Source: Opitutia bacterium
GTDB taxonomy: Bacteria > Verrucomicrobiota > Verrucomicrobiia > Opitutales > Opitutaceae
Length of the DNA stretch: 64,000 bases
Reading direction: 5' to 3'
Assembly: GCA_016187945.1 (NCBI GenBank)
Contig: JACPIT010000003.1
Location: 124,001 to 188,000, forward strand
The first letter of the stretch is position 1; every line of letters starts with the position of its first letter. Below, piece after piece: positions 35,607 through 44,611 of the stretch. The notes under the pieces were generated by a model. That model was not told where the DNA came from, made no database searches, and saw only the letters and a list, made by a program, of their open reading frames with translations. A program made the position numbers and the translations under genes.

Positions 35607-38600
35607 TCAGGCGTGTTCGGTGGTCGGTTCAGGCAAGGCGACGGGAGCGGGTTTGCGCGCGCCGAGTTTTTCGAGGACGGCGTAGAACACCGGCGTCAGG
35701 AAGAGGCCGAAGACCGTGACGCCGATCATGCCGGCGAAGACCGCGACGCCCATCGCGCGGCGCATTTCCGCGCCGGCGCCGTGGCTCACCACGAGCGGGA
35801 ACACGCCCGCGATGAACGCGATCGACGTCATGAGAATCGGACGCAGACGGAGCCGCGAGGCCTCGACGGCGGCTTCGACGATGCCTTTGCCTTCCTCGCG
35901 CAGTTTCACGGCGAATTCGACGATCAGAATCGCGTTTTTCGCCGCGAGGCCGATGAGCACGATGAGGCCGATCTGCGTGAAGACGTTGTTCTCGCCGCGG
36001 GTGAGCCAGAGGCCTACGAGCGCGGAGAAGAGCGCCATCGGCACGATGAGGATCACCGCGAACGGGAGGCGGAAGCTCTCGTATTGCGCGGCGAGCACGA
36101 GGAACACCAGGAAGATGCTCAGCGGGAAAATGTAGATCGCGGTGTTGCCGGCGATGATCTTCTGGTAAACGAGCTCGGTCCAATCGAGCACCATGCCCTT
36201 CGGCAGATTCTCGGCGGCGAGTTTTTCGATCGCGGCCTCGGCCTGTCCGGAGCTGAAGCCGGGCGCGGGCGCGCCGTTGATCTCGGCGGCGGGATAGCCG
36301 TTGTAGCGCATGACGCGATCGGGACCGTAGGTCTCGCGGACTTTCACGAGCGAGCCGAGCGGCACGAGCTGGCCGGCGGCGTTGCGCGTTTTCAGGCGCA
36401 GGATGTCCTCGGGGCGGTCGCGGAATTCGGCGTCGGCTTGCGCGACGACCTGATACGTGCGGCCGAAGCGGTTGAAATCGTTCACGTAGAGCGAGCCGAG
36501 GTTGATCTGCATCGTCTCGAAAACGTTTTGGAGCGGCACGCCCTGCGCCTTCGCCTTCGCGCGGTCGACCTGCGCGTCGAGTTGCGGCGTGTTGATCGTG
36601 AAGCTGGAGAAAATTCCGGTGAGGCCGGGCGTCTGCCAGGCTTTGCCGATCAGGCCTTGGGTGGCGGCGTAGAGGGCGTCGAGGCCGTTGTCGCCGCGAT
36701 CTTCGACGTAGAGCTTGAAGCCGCCGATCGTGCCGAGGCCCTGCACGGGCGGCGGCGGAAAGATCGCGATGTAGGCGTCCTCGATTTGCGCGAACTCTTT
36801 TTGGAGCTGTTGCGCGATGGCCTGGCCGGTGAGTTCGGGCGTCGTGCGCTCCTCGAATGGCTTGAGCGCGACGAAGACGATGCCGCTGTTCGGCGAGTTC
36901 GTGAAGCCATTGATCGAGAGACCGGGGAATGCGATCGCGTTCGCCGCGCCGGGGTGCTTCAGCGCGATCTCGCCCATGCGGCGAATGACGGCGTCGGTGC
37001 GCTCGAGCGAGGCGGCGGCGGGGAGCTGCGCGAAGGCGACGAGGTATTGCTTGTCCTGCGTCGGCACGAAGCCGGTCGGCGTTTTCTTGAACAAGAGCGC
37101 CGTCGCACCGAGCAGGCCGGCGTAGACGAGCAGCGCGATCACGGAGACGCGCAGCAGGCGCGCGACGCCGGTGGAATATTTCTCCGCCGCCCAGGCGAAG
37201 AAGCGGTTGAACGGACGGAAGAACCAGCCGAACGCGAAATCCATCGCGCGGGTGAGGCGGTCTTTCGGCGCGTGGTGATCCTTGAGGAGCAGCGCGCTCA
37301 GTGCGGGTGAGAGCGTGAGCGAGTTGAACGCGGAGATGACGGTCGAGATGGCGATCGTCATCGCGAACTGCTTGTAGAACTGGCCGGTGAGACCGCTGAT
37401 GAACGCGGTCGGGATGAACACGGCCGAGAGCACGAGCGCGGTGGCGACGATCGGACCGGTGACTTCGCGCATCGCCTGGCGCGTGGCCTCGAAGGGCGAT
37501 TTGCCGAGGGCGATGTTGCGCTCGACGTTTTCGACGACGACGATCGCATCGTCGACGACGATGCCGATCGCGAGCACGAGGCCGAAGAGCGAGAGGGCGT
37601 TGATCGAGAAGCCGAGCGCGTGCATCACCGCGAACGTGCCGACGAGCGACACGGGCACGGCGGCGAGCGGGATGATCGACGCGCGCCAGGTTTGCAGGAA
37701 GAGGATGACGACGAGCACGACGAGGAGGATCGCCTCGAAGAGCGTGTGGACGACCGCTTCGATCGAGCTGCGCACGAAGACCGTCGGGTCGTAGACGATG
37801 TCGTATTTCAGGCCGTCGGGGAAATTTTTCGCGAGCTCCTTCATCGTGGCGCGCACGGCGTCGGAGGTGGCTATGGCGTTCGAGCCGGGGAGCTGCGCGA
37901 TCGGCAGCGCGACGGCGGCTTTGTTGTTGAGCAGCGAGCGCAGCGCATAGGCGTTGGCGCCGAGTTCGACGCGGGCGACGTCGCGGAGTTGCACGCGTTC
38001 GCCGGCGGGGCCGGATTTCACGATGATCGAGGCGAACTCGTCCTCGGTCGTGAGGCGGCCTTGCGTGTTGATGAGCAACTCGGTGTCGACCGGGCGTGAG
38101 TTGGGTTGCTGGCCGACGGCGCCGGCGGCGACCTGGACGTTCTGCTCGCGGATGGCGGCGACGACGTCGGAGGCGGTCAAGCCTTTCGCGGCAACCTTGT
38201 TCGGATCGAGCCAGACGCGCATCGCGTAGTCGCCCGAGCCGAAGACGCGGACTTCGCCGACGCCGTTAAGGCGCGCGAGCACGTCGCGGACTTGGAGCGT
38301 GGCGTAGTTGCGGACGTAGATGTCGTCGTAGCGGCCGTCGGGCGAGAAGAGGTGCACGACCATCAGGAGGTCGGGCGAGGCCTTCGCGGTGGTGACGCCG
38401 ATGCGGCGGACGTCCTCGGGGAGTTTCGGCAGGACTTGCGAGACGCGATTCTGGACCTGCACCTGGGCGTTATCGAGGTCGGTGCCGATGGCGAAGGTGA
38501 TCGTGAGCGTCATCACGCCGTCGCTCGTCGCCTGCGAGAACATGTAGAGCGAGTGCTCGACGCCGTTGATGGCTTGTTCGAGCGGTGCGGCGACGGTGTC

Positions 38601-38780
38601 GGAGATCGTTTTCGGATTCGCGCCCGGGTAGCTGGCGCGGACGACGACGGTCGGCGGCACGACCTCGGGGTATTCGCTGATGGGCAGACGAAACATCGAG
38701 ATCAGGCCGACGAGGAAAATGACGATCGAGAGAACGCCGGCGAGGATCGGGCGCTTGATGAAGTAATCGGAGAAATTCAT
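35607..38780 (-). CDS. RND efflux pump, inner-membrane transporter (AcrB/MexB/HAE1 family)
   Basis: A 1057-residue proton-driven drug exporter. The start MNFSDYFIKRPILAGVLSIV is typical HAE1. Also present are FRLPISEYPEVVPPTVVVRA, the membrane motif GIVVDDAIVVVENVERNI with the conserved Asp pair of the proton relay (about residues 407-424), FIPTAFISGLTGQFYKQFA, and a duplicated second half with QIGLIVLIGLAAKNAILIVEFA. It forms a trimer that draws substrates from the periplasm or outer leaflet. The ATG at 38780 fits the family start. It is 85 bases after the membrane fusion gene. Confidence 0.97.
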   Translation of the reverse strand: MNFSDYFIKRPILAGVLSIVIFLVGLISMFRLPISEYPEVVPPTVVVRASYPGANPKTISDTVAAPLEQAINGVEHSLYMFSQATSDGVMTLTITFAIGTDLDNAQVQVQNRVSQVLPKLPEDVRRIGVTTAKASPDLLMVVHLFSPDGRYDDIYVRNYATLQVRDVLARLNGVGEVRVFGSGDYAMRVWLDPNKVAAKGLTASDVVAAIREQNVQVAAGAVGQQPNSRPVDTELLINTQGRLTTEDEFASIIVKSGPAGERVQLRDVARVELGANAYALRSLLNNKAAVALPIAQLPGSNAIATSDAVRATMKELAKNFPDGLKYDIVYDPTVFVRSSIEAVVHTLFEAILLVVLVVILFLQTWRASIIPLAAVPVSLVGTFAVMHALGFSINALSLFGLVLAIGIVVDDAIVVVENVERNIALGKSPFEATRQAMREVTGPIVATALVLSAVFIPTAFISGLTGQFYKQFAMTIAISTVISAFNSLTLSPALSALLLKDHHAPKDRLTRAMDFAFGWFFRPFNRFFAWAAEKYSTGVARLLRVSVIALLVYAGLLGATALLFKKTPTGFVPTQDKQYLVAFAQLPAAASLERTDAVIRRMGEIALKHPGAANAIAFPGLSINGFTNSPNSGIVFVALKPFEERTTPELTGQAIAQQLQKEFAQIEDAYIAIFPPPPVQGLGTIGGFKLYVEDRGDNGLDALYAATQGLIGKAWQTPGLTGIFSSFTINTPQLDAQVDRAKAKAQGVPLQNVFETMQINLGSLYVNDFNRFGRTYQVVAQADAEFRDRPEDILRLKTRNAAGQLVPLGSLVKVRETYGPDRVMRYNGYPAAEINGAPAPGFSSGQAEAAIEKLAAENLPKGMVLDWTELVYQKIIAGNTAIYIFPLSIFLVFLVLAAQYESFRLPFAVILIVPMALFSALVGLWLTRGENNVFTQIGLIVLIGLAAKNAILIVEFAVKLREEGKGIVEAAVEASRLRLRPILMTSIAFIAGVFPLVVSHGAGAEMRRAMGVAVFAGMIGVTVFGLFLTPVFYAVLEKLGARKPAPVALPEPTTEHA

Positions 38781-38865
38781 GGCGGAGAGATTGGCGGGCA
38801 AGGCGGTGGCCAGAGCCGCGCGGAGAGCGCGGATTGGCGGCGTGTGTTCGAGCGCTAACGCGGGT

Positions 38866-40080
38866 TTAGCGGAGCGAGGCGAGTTTGCTGTCGGATTTGG
38901 CCGCGGCCGGGAGGGCCGGCGCGGTGTAGCTCGCGAGGGCTTGCGGTTCGGGCGTCACGGTCATGCCGGGGCGCACGCGCTGGAGGCCGTTCACGATGAT
39001 CGTGTCGCCGGGCTGAAGGCCTTCGCGGACGACGCGTTTGCCTTCGTAGGTCGAGCCGAGTTTCACGGTGCGGTAGGCGACGGTGTTGTCGCGATTGACG
39101 GCGAGCACGAACTTTTGGCTCTGGTCGGTGCCGATCGCGCGCTCGCTGATGAGGAGCGCGGGTTGGGGCGCGCTGACGGGCAGACGCACGCGGGCGAACA
39201 AGCCGGGGAGGAGCGCGCCGTCGTCGTTCGGGAACACGAGGCGGACGGCGAGCGAACCGGTGGCGGGATTCACGCGGTTGTCGGTCGACTCGATGTAGCC
39301 GTGACGCGGGAAACCCGTTTCGTCGGAGAGCTGGAGGTCGGCGGGAATGCGACCGTTGTGAGTGAGGATGCGGCCTTCGCGGGTGAGGCGGTTGAATTTC
39401 AGCAGCGTCGACTCGTCGATGTCGGCGTAGACGTAGGCGTCGCCGACGCTGACGATCGTGGTGAGCAGCGTGGCGTTGCCCGGCGAACCGGAGACGAGAT
39501 TGCCGGCGGTGACGATCGCGCGGCTGACGCGTCCGCTGATCGGTGCGCGGACTTCGGTGTGCTCGAGATCGAGCTTGGCGGTCTCGAGGGCGGCGTGGGC
39601 TTCGGCGGCGGCGGCGCGGCGCGCTTCGGCTTCCTCGCTCGAGATGGCGGAGGCGGCGAGGAGTTTCTCGGCGCGGGCGGCTTCGCGAGCGGCGACGTCG
39701 GCGCGAGCGGCGGCGAGGTCGAACTGCGCCTTATACCAGCGCGGATCGATGGTGAAGAGCACGTCGCCTTTCTGCACGAGCTGGCCGGCCTGGAAGTGGA
39801 CTTCCGCGAGGTGACCGGAGACGCGAGCGCGCAGCTCGACGGTCTCGGTGGCATCGACGTGGCCGGTGAGTTCCTCGTAGTCGGTGACGAGTTGCTGCTC
39901 GACCGGCGCGACGGTGACTTTAGGCGCGGGCGGCGTGGCGGGCGCGGTGTTTGGCGCGGCGTCGGTTTTCGAGGGGAGGGCGAAGAAGAGGCCGACGGCC
40001 GCGGCGAGAAGGACGCCGGCGGAGATCGCGAGCGTGCGACGTTTGCGGCGAGTGGGTGCGGATTGAGTCATGGTGGTCAT
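38866..40080 (-). CDS. RND efflux membrane fusion protein (AcrA/MexA family)
   Basis: A 404-residue periplasmic adaptor anchored by one N-terminal helix (LAISAGVLLAAAVGLFFALP). The order is N-terminal beta strand, lipoyl half (ELRARVSGHLAEVHFQAGQL), alpha hairpin (AAREAARAEKLLAASAISSE), second lipoyl half (LEHTEVRAPISGRVSRAIV), beta barrel and membrane-proximal domain. It links the inner-membrane pump to the outer-membrane channel. The start at 40080 gives MTTMTQSAPTRRKRR before the helix; an in-frame ATG at 40071 is equally possible. It is 35 bases after the thioredoxin gene. Confidence 0.95.
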   Translation of the reverse strand: MTTMTQSAPTRRKRRTLAISAGVLLAAAVGLFFALPSKTDAAPNTAPATPPAPKVTVAPVEQQLVTDYEELTGHVDATETVELRARVSGHLAEVHFQAGQLVQKGDVLFTIDPRWYKAQFDLAAARADVAAREAARAEKLLAASAISSEEAEARRAAAAEAHAALETAKLDLEHTEVRAPISGRVSRAIVTAGNLVSGSPGNATLLTTIVSVGDAYVYADIDESTLLKFNRLTREGRILTHNGRIPADLQLSDETGFPRHGYIESTDNRVNPATGSLAVRLVFPNDDGALLPGLFARVRLPVSAPQPALLISERAIGTDQSQKFVLAVNRDNTVAYRTVKLGSTYEGKRVVREGLQPGDTIIVNGLQRVRPGMTVTPEPQALASYTAPALPAAAKSDSKLASLR

Positions 40081-40115
40081 GAGGCGTGGAGGGAAGGGGA
40101 GTGGACGGAGCGGTT

Positions 40116-40487
40116 TCAGACGGAGACAGGCACGCCCGACGCAGTGATGGCGGCGTCGAGGCGTTCGAGGATTTCGGTCTTGGAGCGAACGCCGACGAGC
40201 GTGGCGACGACTTCGCGGTGGCGGAAAATGAGCAGCGTGGGAATCGAGCGGATGCCGTAGCGCGCGGCGGGCTCCGGATGAGCGTCGACGTCGATCTTGG
40301 CGATGACGGCGCGGCCGGCGCGTTCGTGTGCGATTTGCTCGATGAGCGGCGCGATGGCTTTGCACGGGCCGCACCAGGACGCCCAGAAGTCGATCAAGAC
40401 CGGTTGATGCTCGGAAGCGGCGAGGACGTCGGTGGCGAACGAGTCGTTCGTGACGGAGAGCGGCGAGGGGAGCGTGGTGGTATTCAT
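40116..40487 (-). CDS. thioredoxin within the RND efflux operon
   Basis: A 123-residue thioredoxin with the active site FWASWCGPCKAIAP (Cys near residues 39 and 42), the cis-proline region SIPTLLIFR, and no signal peptide, so it is cytoplasmic. It reduces protein disulfides. It is shorter and less conserved than the separate trxA-like protein at 62813 and has a different N-terminus. It lies 35 bases before the membrane fusion gene and downstream of the TetR operator-like site, so it is probably expressed with the pump. A thiol-reactive or oxidising inducer would fit; that is inference. Confidence 0.93.
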   Translation of the reverse strand: MNTTTLPSPLSVTNDSFATDVLAASEHQPVLIDFWASWCGPCKAIAPLIEQIAHERAGRAVIAKIDVDAHPEPAARYGIRSIPTLLIFRHREVVATLVGVRSKTEILERLDAAITASGVPVSV

Positions 40488-40530
40488 GGTGAAATTTCGT
40501 GACGAGCGCGACGGAAGCGGTGCGGCGAGG

Positions 40531-40731
40531 TCACTCGCGGAAGCGCGAGAGCGGCAGTTGCAGGCGATCGAGCAGCGTGTGATCCCACAACGTGCCGAGC
40601 GGCAGCGCGCGCGCCGACGCGACGGCAGTGCCGGTCGGAGCGAGGCGCGGGGCGAAGGGACGGAAGGACGCGAGGCTCGCGCGGCGACGGTGCGTGGCGG
40701 CGAAGGTGGAGTTGAGAATTCTGCGTTTCAT
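40531..40731 (-). CDS. possible 66-residue arginine-rich protein at the head of the efflux operon
   Basis: An ATG at 40731 opens 66 codons starting MKRRILNSTFAATHRRRASL. It is basic and Arg/Ala/Leu-rich, with no recognisable domain. It is the first open frame after the operator-like site at 40747 and ends 43 bases before the thioredoxin gene, which makes it a possible leader gene. The composition could also be a by-product of high GC content. Not recognised. Confidence 0.3.
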   Translation of the reverse strand: MKRRILNSTFAATHRRRASLASFRPFAPRLAPTGTAVASARALPLGTLWDHTLLDRLQLPLSRFRE

Positions 40732-40746
40732 CGGCGGGGAGGCGGT

Positions 40747-40770
40747 ATAGTTGACTAGTTAGCTAGTTTT
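40747..40770. promoter_or_regulatory. TetR-type operator candidate before the efflux operon
   Basis: Contains ATAGTTGACTAGTT (40747-40760), identical to the 14 bases at 41456-41469 in front of the TetR gene, followed by AGCTAGTTTT. It is strikingly AT-rich for this genome and partly palindromic around ACTAGTTAGCTAGT. Two matching sites, one before the regulator and one before the pump genes, are what an autoregulated TetR repressor would need. Confidence 0.7.
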
Positions 40771-40821
40771 GGCGCAAAAGAAACGCGCAGGCCCGGCGGG
40801 CGATGCGCGCGCGAAAAGAGA

Positions 40822-41445
40822 TCAGTGTCGGCCGGATTGAGTGGCTGCTTCCTTCGCGCCGATGAGTTTCAGGCCGATCTCGGGGAGCGATTGCGCGATC
40901 GCGGGATCGTTCATGATGCGGCACTGGCAGACGATGCCTTCGATCAAGCCGCTGAGTTCGACGGCTTTCCCGGCGGGATCGCAGGGCTCGACGAGGCCTT
41001 CGGCGAGGGCGTCGCGGATGGCGGACTCGTAGTAGCGGCGTTTGCGGTTGAGAATCTCGCGGATTTTCACGTTCACGTCGGCCTCGTGCGTCGAAGTCTC
41101 AGAGCCGACGGAGACGATGGGGCAGCCGAGCACCTTGCCGTGCTGCTGCTTGATCGCGACCTGCTTTTTGTGGATCGAGGCGAGGTAATCGGCGATGCGC
41201 TTGAGCGGATCGATCGAGGGCGAGAACGCCGCGTCCATCGCCGGTTTCCAGGTCTGCGCCCACATGCGCTCGAGGGCGGCGATCGCGAGCTCGGACTTGG
41301 AGCTGAAGAAATAGTAGAAACTCCCTTTCTTCACGTCGGCGCGCTTGCAGATGTCATCGATCGTGACGGCGCCGTAGCTCTCTTCCCAGATCAGGTCGAG
41401 AGCGGCATCCATCAGTCTTTCGTTGGCGTCTGAAGTGCGGCCCAT
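40822..41445 (-). CDS. TetR/AcrR family transcriptional regulator
   Basis: A 207-residue repressor. The N-terminal helix-turn-helix spans DLIWEESYGAVTIDDICKRA and DVKKGSFYYFFSSKSELAIA (about residues 17-56). The C-terminal ligand domain has the pattern of TetR_C proteins with GCPIVSVGSETS and EGIVCQCRI. It lies upstream of and in line with the RND operon and has a near-palindrome (41456-41481) 10 bases before its start codon. It probably represses itself and the pump until a toxic compound binds. The ligand is unknown. Confidence 0.93.
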   Translation of the reverse strand: MGRTSDANERLMDAALDLIWEESYGAVTIDDICKRADVKKGSFYYFFSSKSELAIAALERMWAQTWKPAMDAAFSPSIDPLKRIADYLASIHKKQVAIKQQHGKVLGCPIVSVGSETSTHEADVNVKIREILNRKRRYYESAIRDALAEGLVEPCDPAGKAVELSGLIEGIVCQCRIMNDPAIAQSLPEIGLKLIGAKEAATQSGRH

Positions 41446-41455
41446 GCCGAGACCG

Positions 41456-41481
41456 ATAGTTGACTAGTTGGTCAAGTCAAC
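41456..41481. promoter_or_regulatory. TetR-type operator candidate before the regulator gene
   Basis: ATAGTTGACTAGTT followed by GGTCAAGTCAAC. GTTGACT and AGTCAAC form the arms of an imperfect 23-base palindrome (41459-41481). It lies just upstream of the TetR start codon at 41445 and shares its first 14 bases with the site at 40747. Confidence 0.7.
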
Positions 41482-41669
41482 CGGAATTTTTGCGGCCGCA
41501 GGAAATCACGAAACGAGCGGGTCGCGGACGGCGCGAGACAGACATCGCGCCTGTCGCGTCCGAAACGCGCATCACTACGAGTGCGAGCGCGCTGCTCGTG
41601 CGAAACGGTCAGCGGGAGCGCGCGGGCAGGTGTTGTCCGCCGGAGTGGCGGCGGCGGGAATATGGCGTA

Positions 41670-42854
41670 TTACGCCAGATTGGTTTTCGCAGTGCGGCGG
41701 CGGACGAAGACGAGTGCGAGCGCGAGGGCGCCGGCGAGCGCGGCGTAGGTGGCGGGCTCGGGCACGCTCGTGAGCGAGGTCGGCGCGACGAGCGGCGTGA
41801 GCAGATAGGCTTCGTAGGTGAACTGGTTCGTGATGCCCCAGCCGACGATCTGGCCGGCTTCGTTGATGTCCCAGACCTGACCGAGGCCGTAGGCGAGATT
41901 GAAGCCGGCGCCGGAAAAATTCGCGACGGTGGAGAGATCGACCATCGCGCCGCTCGAGTAGTCGTAGAAGAATGGGCGCATCGTCGAGCCGTTGGCGAGG
42001 TAGCTGTAGCCGACCACCTGGCCGGCGTTGTTCACGTCCGTCGCCCAACTGCTGCCGCCGAGCGAGCCGAGGTCGGTCATCGCGCCGTTCGCGTAGAGGA
42101 AGGCATGGCGCGTCGAGAGGTTGCCGGCGCCGTAGGTGCTGTTGCCGACGACCCAGCCGAGATCATTGATGCCTTGCGCTTCGCTCTGCCCGCTGGGGCC
42201 GGAGAGCGTGCCGAGGTCGAGGATCGTGCCGCTTGACCAGATGACGGCGTGGTCGGAGGTCATGCTCGCATTCGAGCGTCCGGCGACGAGACCGGCGGAG
42301 TTGATTGCGTTGGCGTAACTGACGCCCGTCGCGCCGATCAACGTGCCGAGGTCGGTCATGACGCCGTTGGCATAGCGAAAACCGTGCGTGGTCGTCCCGG
42401 TGCCGGCGGTGCCGACGATCGTGCCGGACGCGTTGATGTCGTTGGCCTGACTGAGTGTGCCGCCGAGTGTGCCGAGGTCGGTCATCGTGCCGCCGGAGCT
42501 TGCGAACGCGTGGTAGTTGCTCGAGCCGGACGAAAAGTTCGACCACCCGACGACGGTGCCGGTGTTGTTCACGCCGAGCGCGCGGCTCTGCGTGCCGCCG
42601 AGGGTGCCGAGCGAGGCGAAGCTGCTGCTGTAGGCGTAGGCGTTGTAGTTCGAATTGGACGAGCTGTTGCCGTAGCCGACGACGAGCGCGGAATCGTTCA
42701 GCGCCGTCGGCTGGATCGCGGTGGAGCCGCCGAGATTGCCGAGGCGCGTGACGGTGAAGAGCGTCGACGATTGCGCGTGCGCCAGCGGGGCGACGGTGGC
42801 GGCGAGGCCGAGCAGGAGAGCGGTGATGGAGCGGGAGCGGCGGATTGCGGGCAT
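41670..42854 (-). CDS. HAF-repeat extracellular protein with PEP-CTERM sorting signal
   Basis: A 394-residue exported protein. The signal peptide ends near APLAHAQ. The body is a tandem of HAF-type repeats, about 45-50 residues each, built on phrases such as MTDLGTLGGTLSQANDINAS followed by G.VVG and HAF..: a likely beta-propeller-like fold. The C-terminus SVPEPATYAALAGALALALV then FVRRRTA is a PEP-CTERM anchor, recognised in this group by an exosortase and cut during surface sorting or matrix export. The ATG at 42854 suits the signal peptide better than one 13 codons upstream. Monocistronic; role probably in surface or extracellular matrix. Confidence 0.9.
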   Translation of the reverse strand: MPAIRRSRSITALLLGLAATVAPLAHAQSSTLFTVTRLGNLGGSTAIQPTALNDSALVVGYGNSSSNSNYNAYAYSSSFASLGTLGGTQSRALGVNNTGTVVGWSNFSSGSSNYHAFASSGGTMTDLGTLGGTLSQANDINASGTIVGTAGTGTTTHGFRYANGVMTDLGTLIGATGVSYANAINSAGLVAGRSNASMTSDHAVIWSSGTILDLGTLSGPSGQSEAQGINDLGWVVGNSTYGAGNLSTRHAFLYANGAMTDLGSLGGSSWATDVNNAGQVVGYSYLANGSTMRPFFYDYSSGAMVDLSTVANFSGAGFNLAYGLGQVWDINEAGQIVGWGITNQFTYEAYLLTPLVAPTSLTSVPEPATYAALAGALALALVFVRRRTAKTNLA

Positions 42855-42986
42855 GTCGCCGCTGTCTTGCGCGGTTCCTTGGGCGACAGGCAAAAGCGAA
42901 AGGGCGGTCTACGCAGGAATGCGTAGGCAGCGAACGGCGGCGGGGGAGAATTTTCCCGCGCCAGTCCCATGCGTCGTCGTCGAGCG

Positions 42987-44324
42987 CTACGGCAACGTGA
43001 GCGCGGGCGTCACGTCGTAGGTGTCGAACGCCGGCACGCCCGCGGGCGTCGTGACGCTCGACCGCAGAACCCGCACTTCGCGCGCGCAGTAGAGGCCGAA
43101 CGGGCGGTCGGCGGTGATGTGCACGTCGTCGAGGACGATGCTGGTCGCGGGCGCTTCGGGCAGGCCCCAGATGAGCCCGGCGCGGCGACCGGGCGCGGCG
43201 GTGGCGGTGACGTGGCGGAAGACAATGTTGCGGAAATGCGGCGTGAGTTTCTCGACGGTGCGACCGGGATAAGTCGCGGCGATTTTCGCGTCGAGCCGCG
43301 TGAGATCGCGGTATTGGCGCTCGGGCGCCATGTAGGCGCCGTAGATGAGAATCGGAAAATTCACGCCGGTCATCCGCAGGTTTTGGTAGAACAGATTTTG
43401 CACGGGGCCGCCGCGGTCGCGGTCGGACTTGATGCGGATGCCGCACTCGGTGCCGTTGAACGTGCAGTCGAGCACGGCGAAATTCGTGACGCCGCCGCGC
43501 GTGTAGCTGCCGATGGAGAGGCCGTGGCCCGTGCCGTAGGTGCAGCGGCGGATGAGGACGTTCGAGGTGTTGCTGCCGCAGGTGAAATTGTCGTCGCCCA
43601 CGCTCACGTCGCAATCCTCGACGAGGATGTTGTTGCCGCTGACGTCGCAGGCGTCGGTGTTGTGGCTCGGCGTCACCGGATCGGTCGACGACGGCGCGCG
43701 GATCGTCACGCCGCGCACGGTCACGTCGCTCGACGCGCCGCCGATCGCGATGTGGAACATCGGCGAGTCGCGCAGCGTCACGCCCTCGATCAGCACGCGC
43801 GCGCAAGCCGAGAGCGCGATCATGCGCGGGCGGCGCGCGCCTTTGGTCTTGGCGAACGGCCACCACGGCGCCCCTTGGCCGTCGATGGTGCCGGCGCCGG
43901 AGATCGCGATGTCGTGGAGATTGGCGCCGCCGAGGAGGTCGTCGGGCGTTTTCGTGCCGCCCGGGTATTTGTCGAGCGGGAGCATTTTCAACACGGCGCC
44001 TTTCGCGAGGTGGAGGCGCAGGTGGCTCGCGAGTTCGAGCGGACCGCACAGGTAAACGCCCTCCGGAACCTCGACGGTGCCGCCGCCGGCCGCGCGCGCG
44101 GCGTCGATCGCGGCTTGGAGCGCCGCGGTCTCCGTCGCGAGGCCGTCGCCGCTCGCGCCGAACTGGCGGGTGTCGAAGCGGCGCTCGGGGATCTGCGGTA
44201 GCGTCGGATTGATCGCGGCGACGAAGTGCGGCAGCTCTTCGCTGGTGGTCGGCGCGGGCGTGTCGGCTGCGACGGCGCCGTCAATCGCGGCGAGCAGCGC
44301 GAGGAGGAGAAGGGGCGTTTTCAT
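42987..44324 (-). CDS. glycoside hydrolase family 28 (polygalacturonase-type), secreted
   Basis: A 445-residue pectinase-like enzyme with a signal peptide (MKTPLLLLALLAAIDGAVAA) and a right-handed beta-helix. The four GH28 motifs are seen in order: NTDACDVSG (Asp), GDDNFTCGS (two Asp), GTGHGLSIGS (His) and GIRIKSDRDRGG (Arg-x-Lys). RQFGASGDGLATETAALQAAI is the usual pectate-type N-terminal domain. It probably releases galacturonic acid or rhamnogalacturonan units in the periplasm. No other pectin gene is adjacent; it stands between the HAF gene and an unrelated plus-strand gene. The exact substrate is not readable. Confidence 0.93.
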   Translation of the reverse strand: MKTPLLLLALLAAIDGAVAADTPAPTTSEELPHFVAAINPTLPQIPERRFDTRQFGASGDGLATETAALQAAIDAARAAGGGTVEVPEGVYLCGPLELASHLRLHLAKGAVLKMLPLDKYPGGTKTPDDLLGGANLHDIAISGAGTIDGQGAPWWPFAKTKGARRPRMIALSACARVLIEGVTLRDSPMFHIAIGGASSDVTVRGVTIRAPSSTDPVTPSHNTDACDVSGNNILVEDCDVSVGDDNFTCGSNTSNVLIRRCTYGTGHGLSIGSYTRGGVTNFAVLDCTFNGTECGIRIKSDRDRGGPVQNLFYQNLRMTGVNFPILIYGAYMAPERQYRDLTRLDAKIAATYPGRTVEKLTPHFRNIVFRHVTATAAPGRRAGLIWGLPEAPATSIVLDDVHITADRPFGLYCAREVRVLRSSVTTPAGVPAFDTYDVTPALTLP

Positions 44325-44451
44325 TGAGGCAGCGAAACTGTCTCGCGAAGGCGGCGGAGGGACAAGACAGGCGTCGTTCTCATCGTCGCACGAGCGCGGC
44401 CGGCGCATCGGCGCAGTCTTGCTGCGCCCCTTCGTCGCTTACGCGGGTTTC

Positions 44452-44521
44452 GTAGCAGCCGACGTGAGTCGGCTGACAAAGGTCGCCGTGTTTCAGTCCG
44501 CCGACTCACGTCGGCCGCTAC
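44452..44521. repeat. palindromic element, GTAGCAGCCGACGTGAGTCGG (F family, copy 1)
   Basis: GTAGCAGCCGACGTGAGTCG at the left and CGACTCACGTCGGCCGCTAC at the right, in the gap between the divergent GH28 and ATE-like genes. A second copy lies at 58290-58351. Confidence 0.88.
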
Positions 44522-44611
44522 GAGCGAAGATGCCGGCCGGAGCCGGCGTTACGTTCGGACGCTCTCGCGAGACGCAACGCGGCATTGCAGCGGCGTGCGG
44601 AGGCCGCGAGG

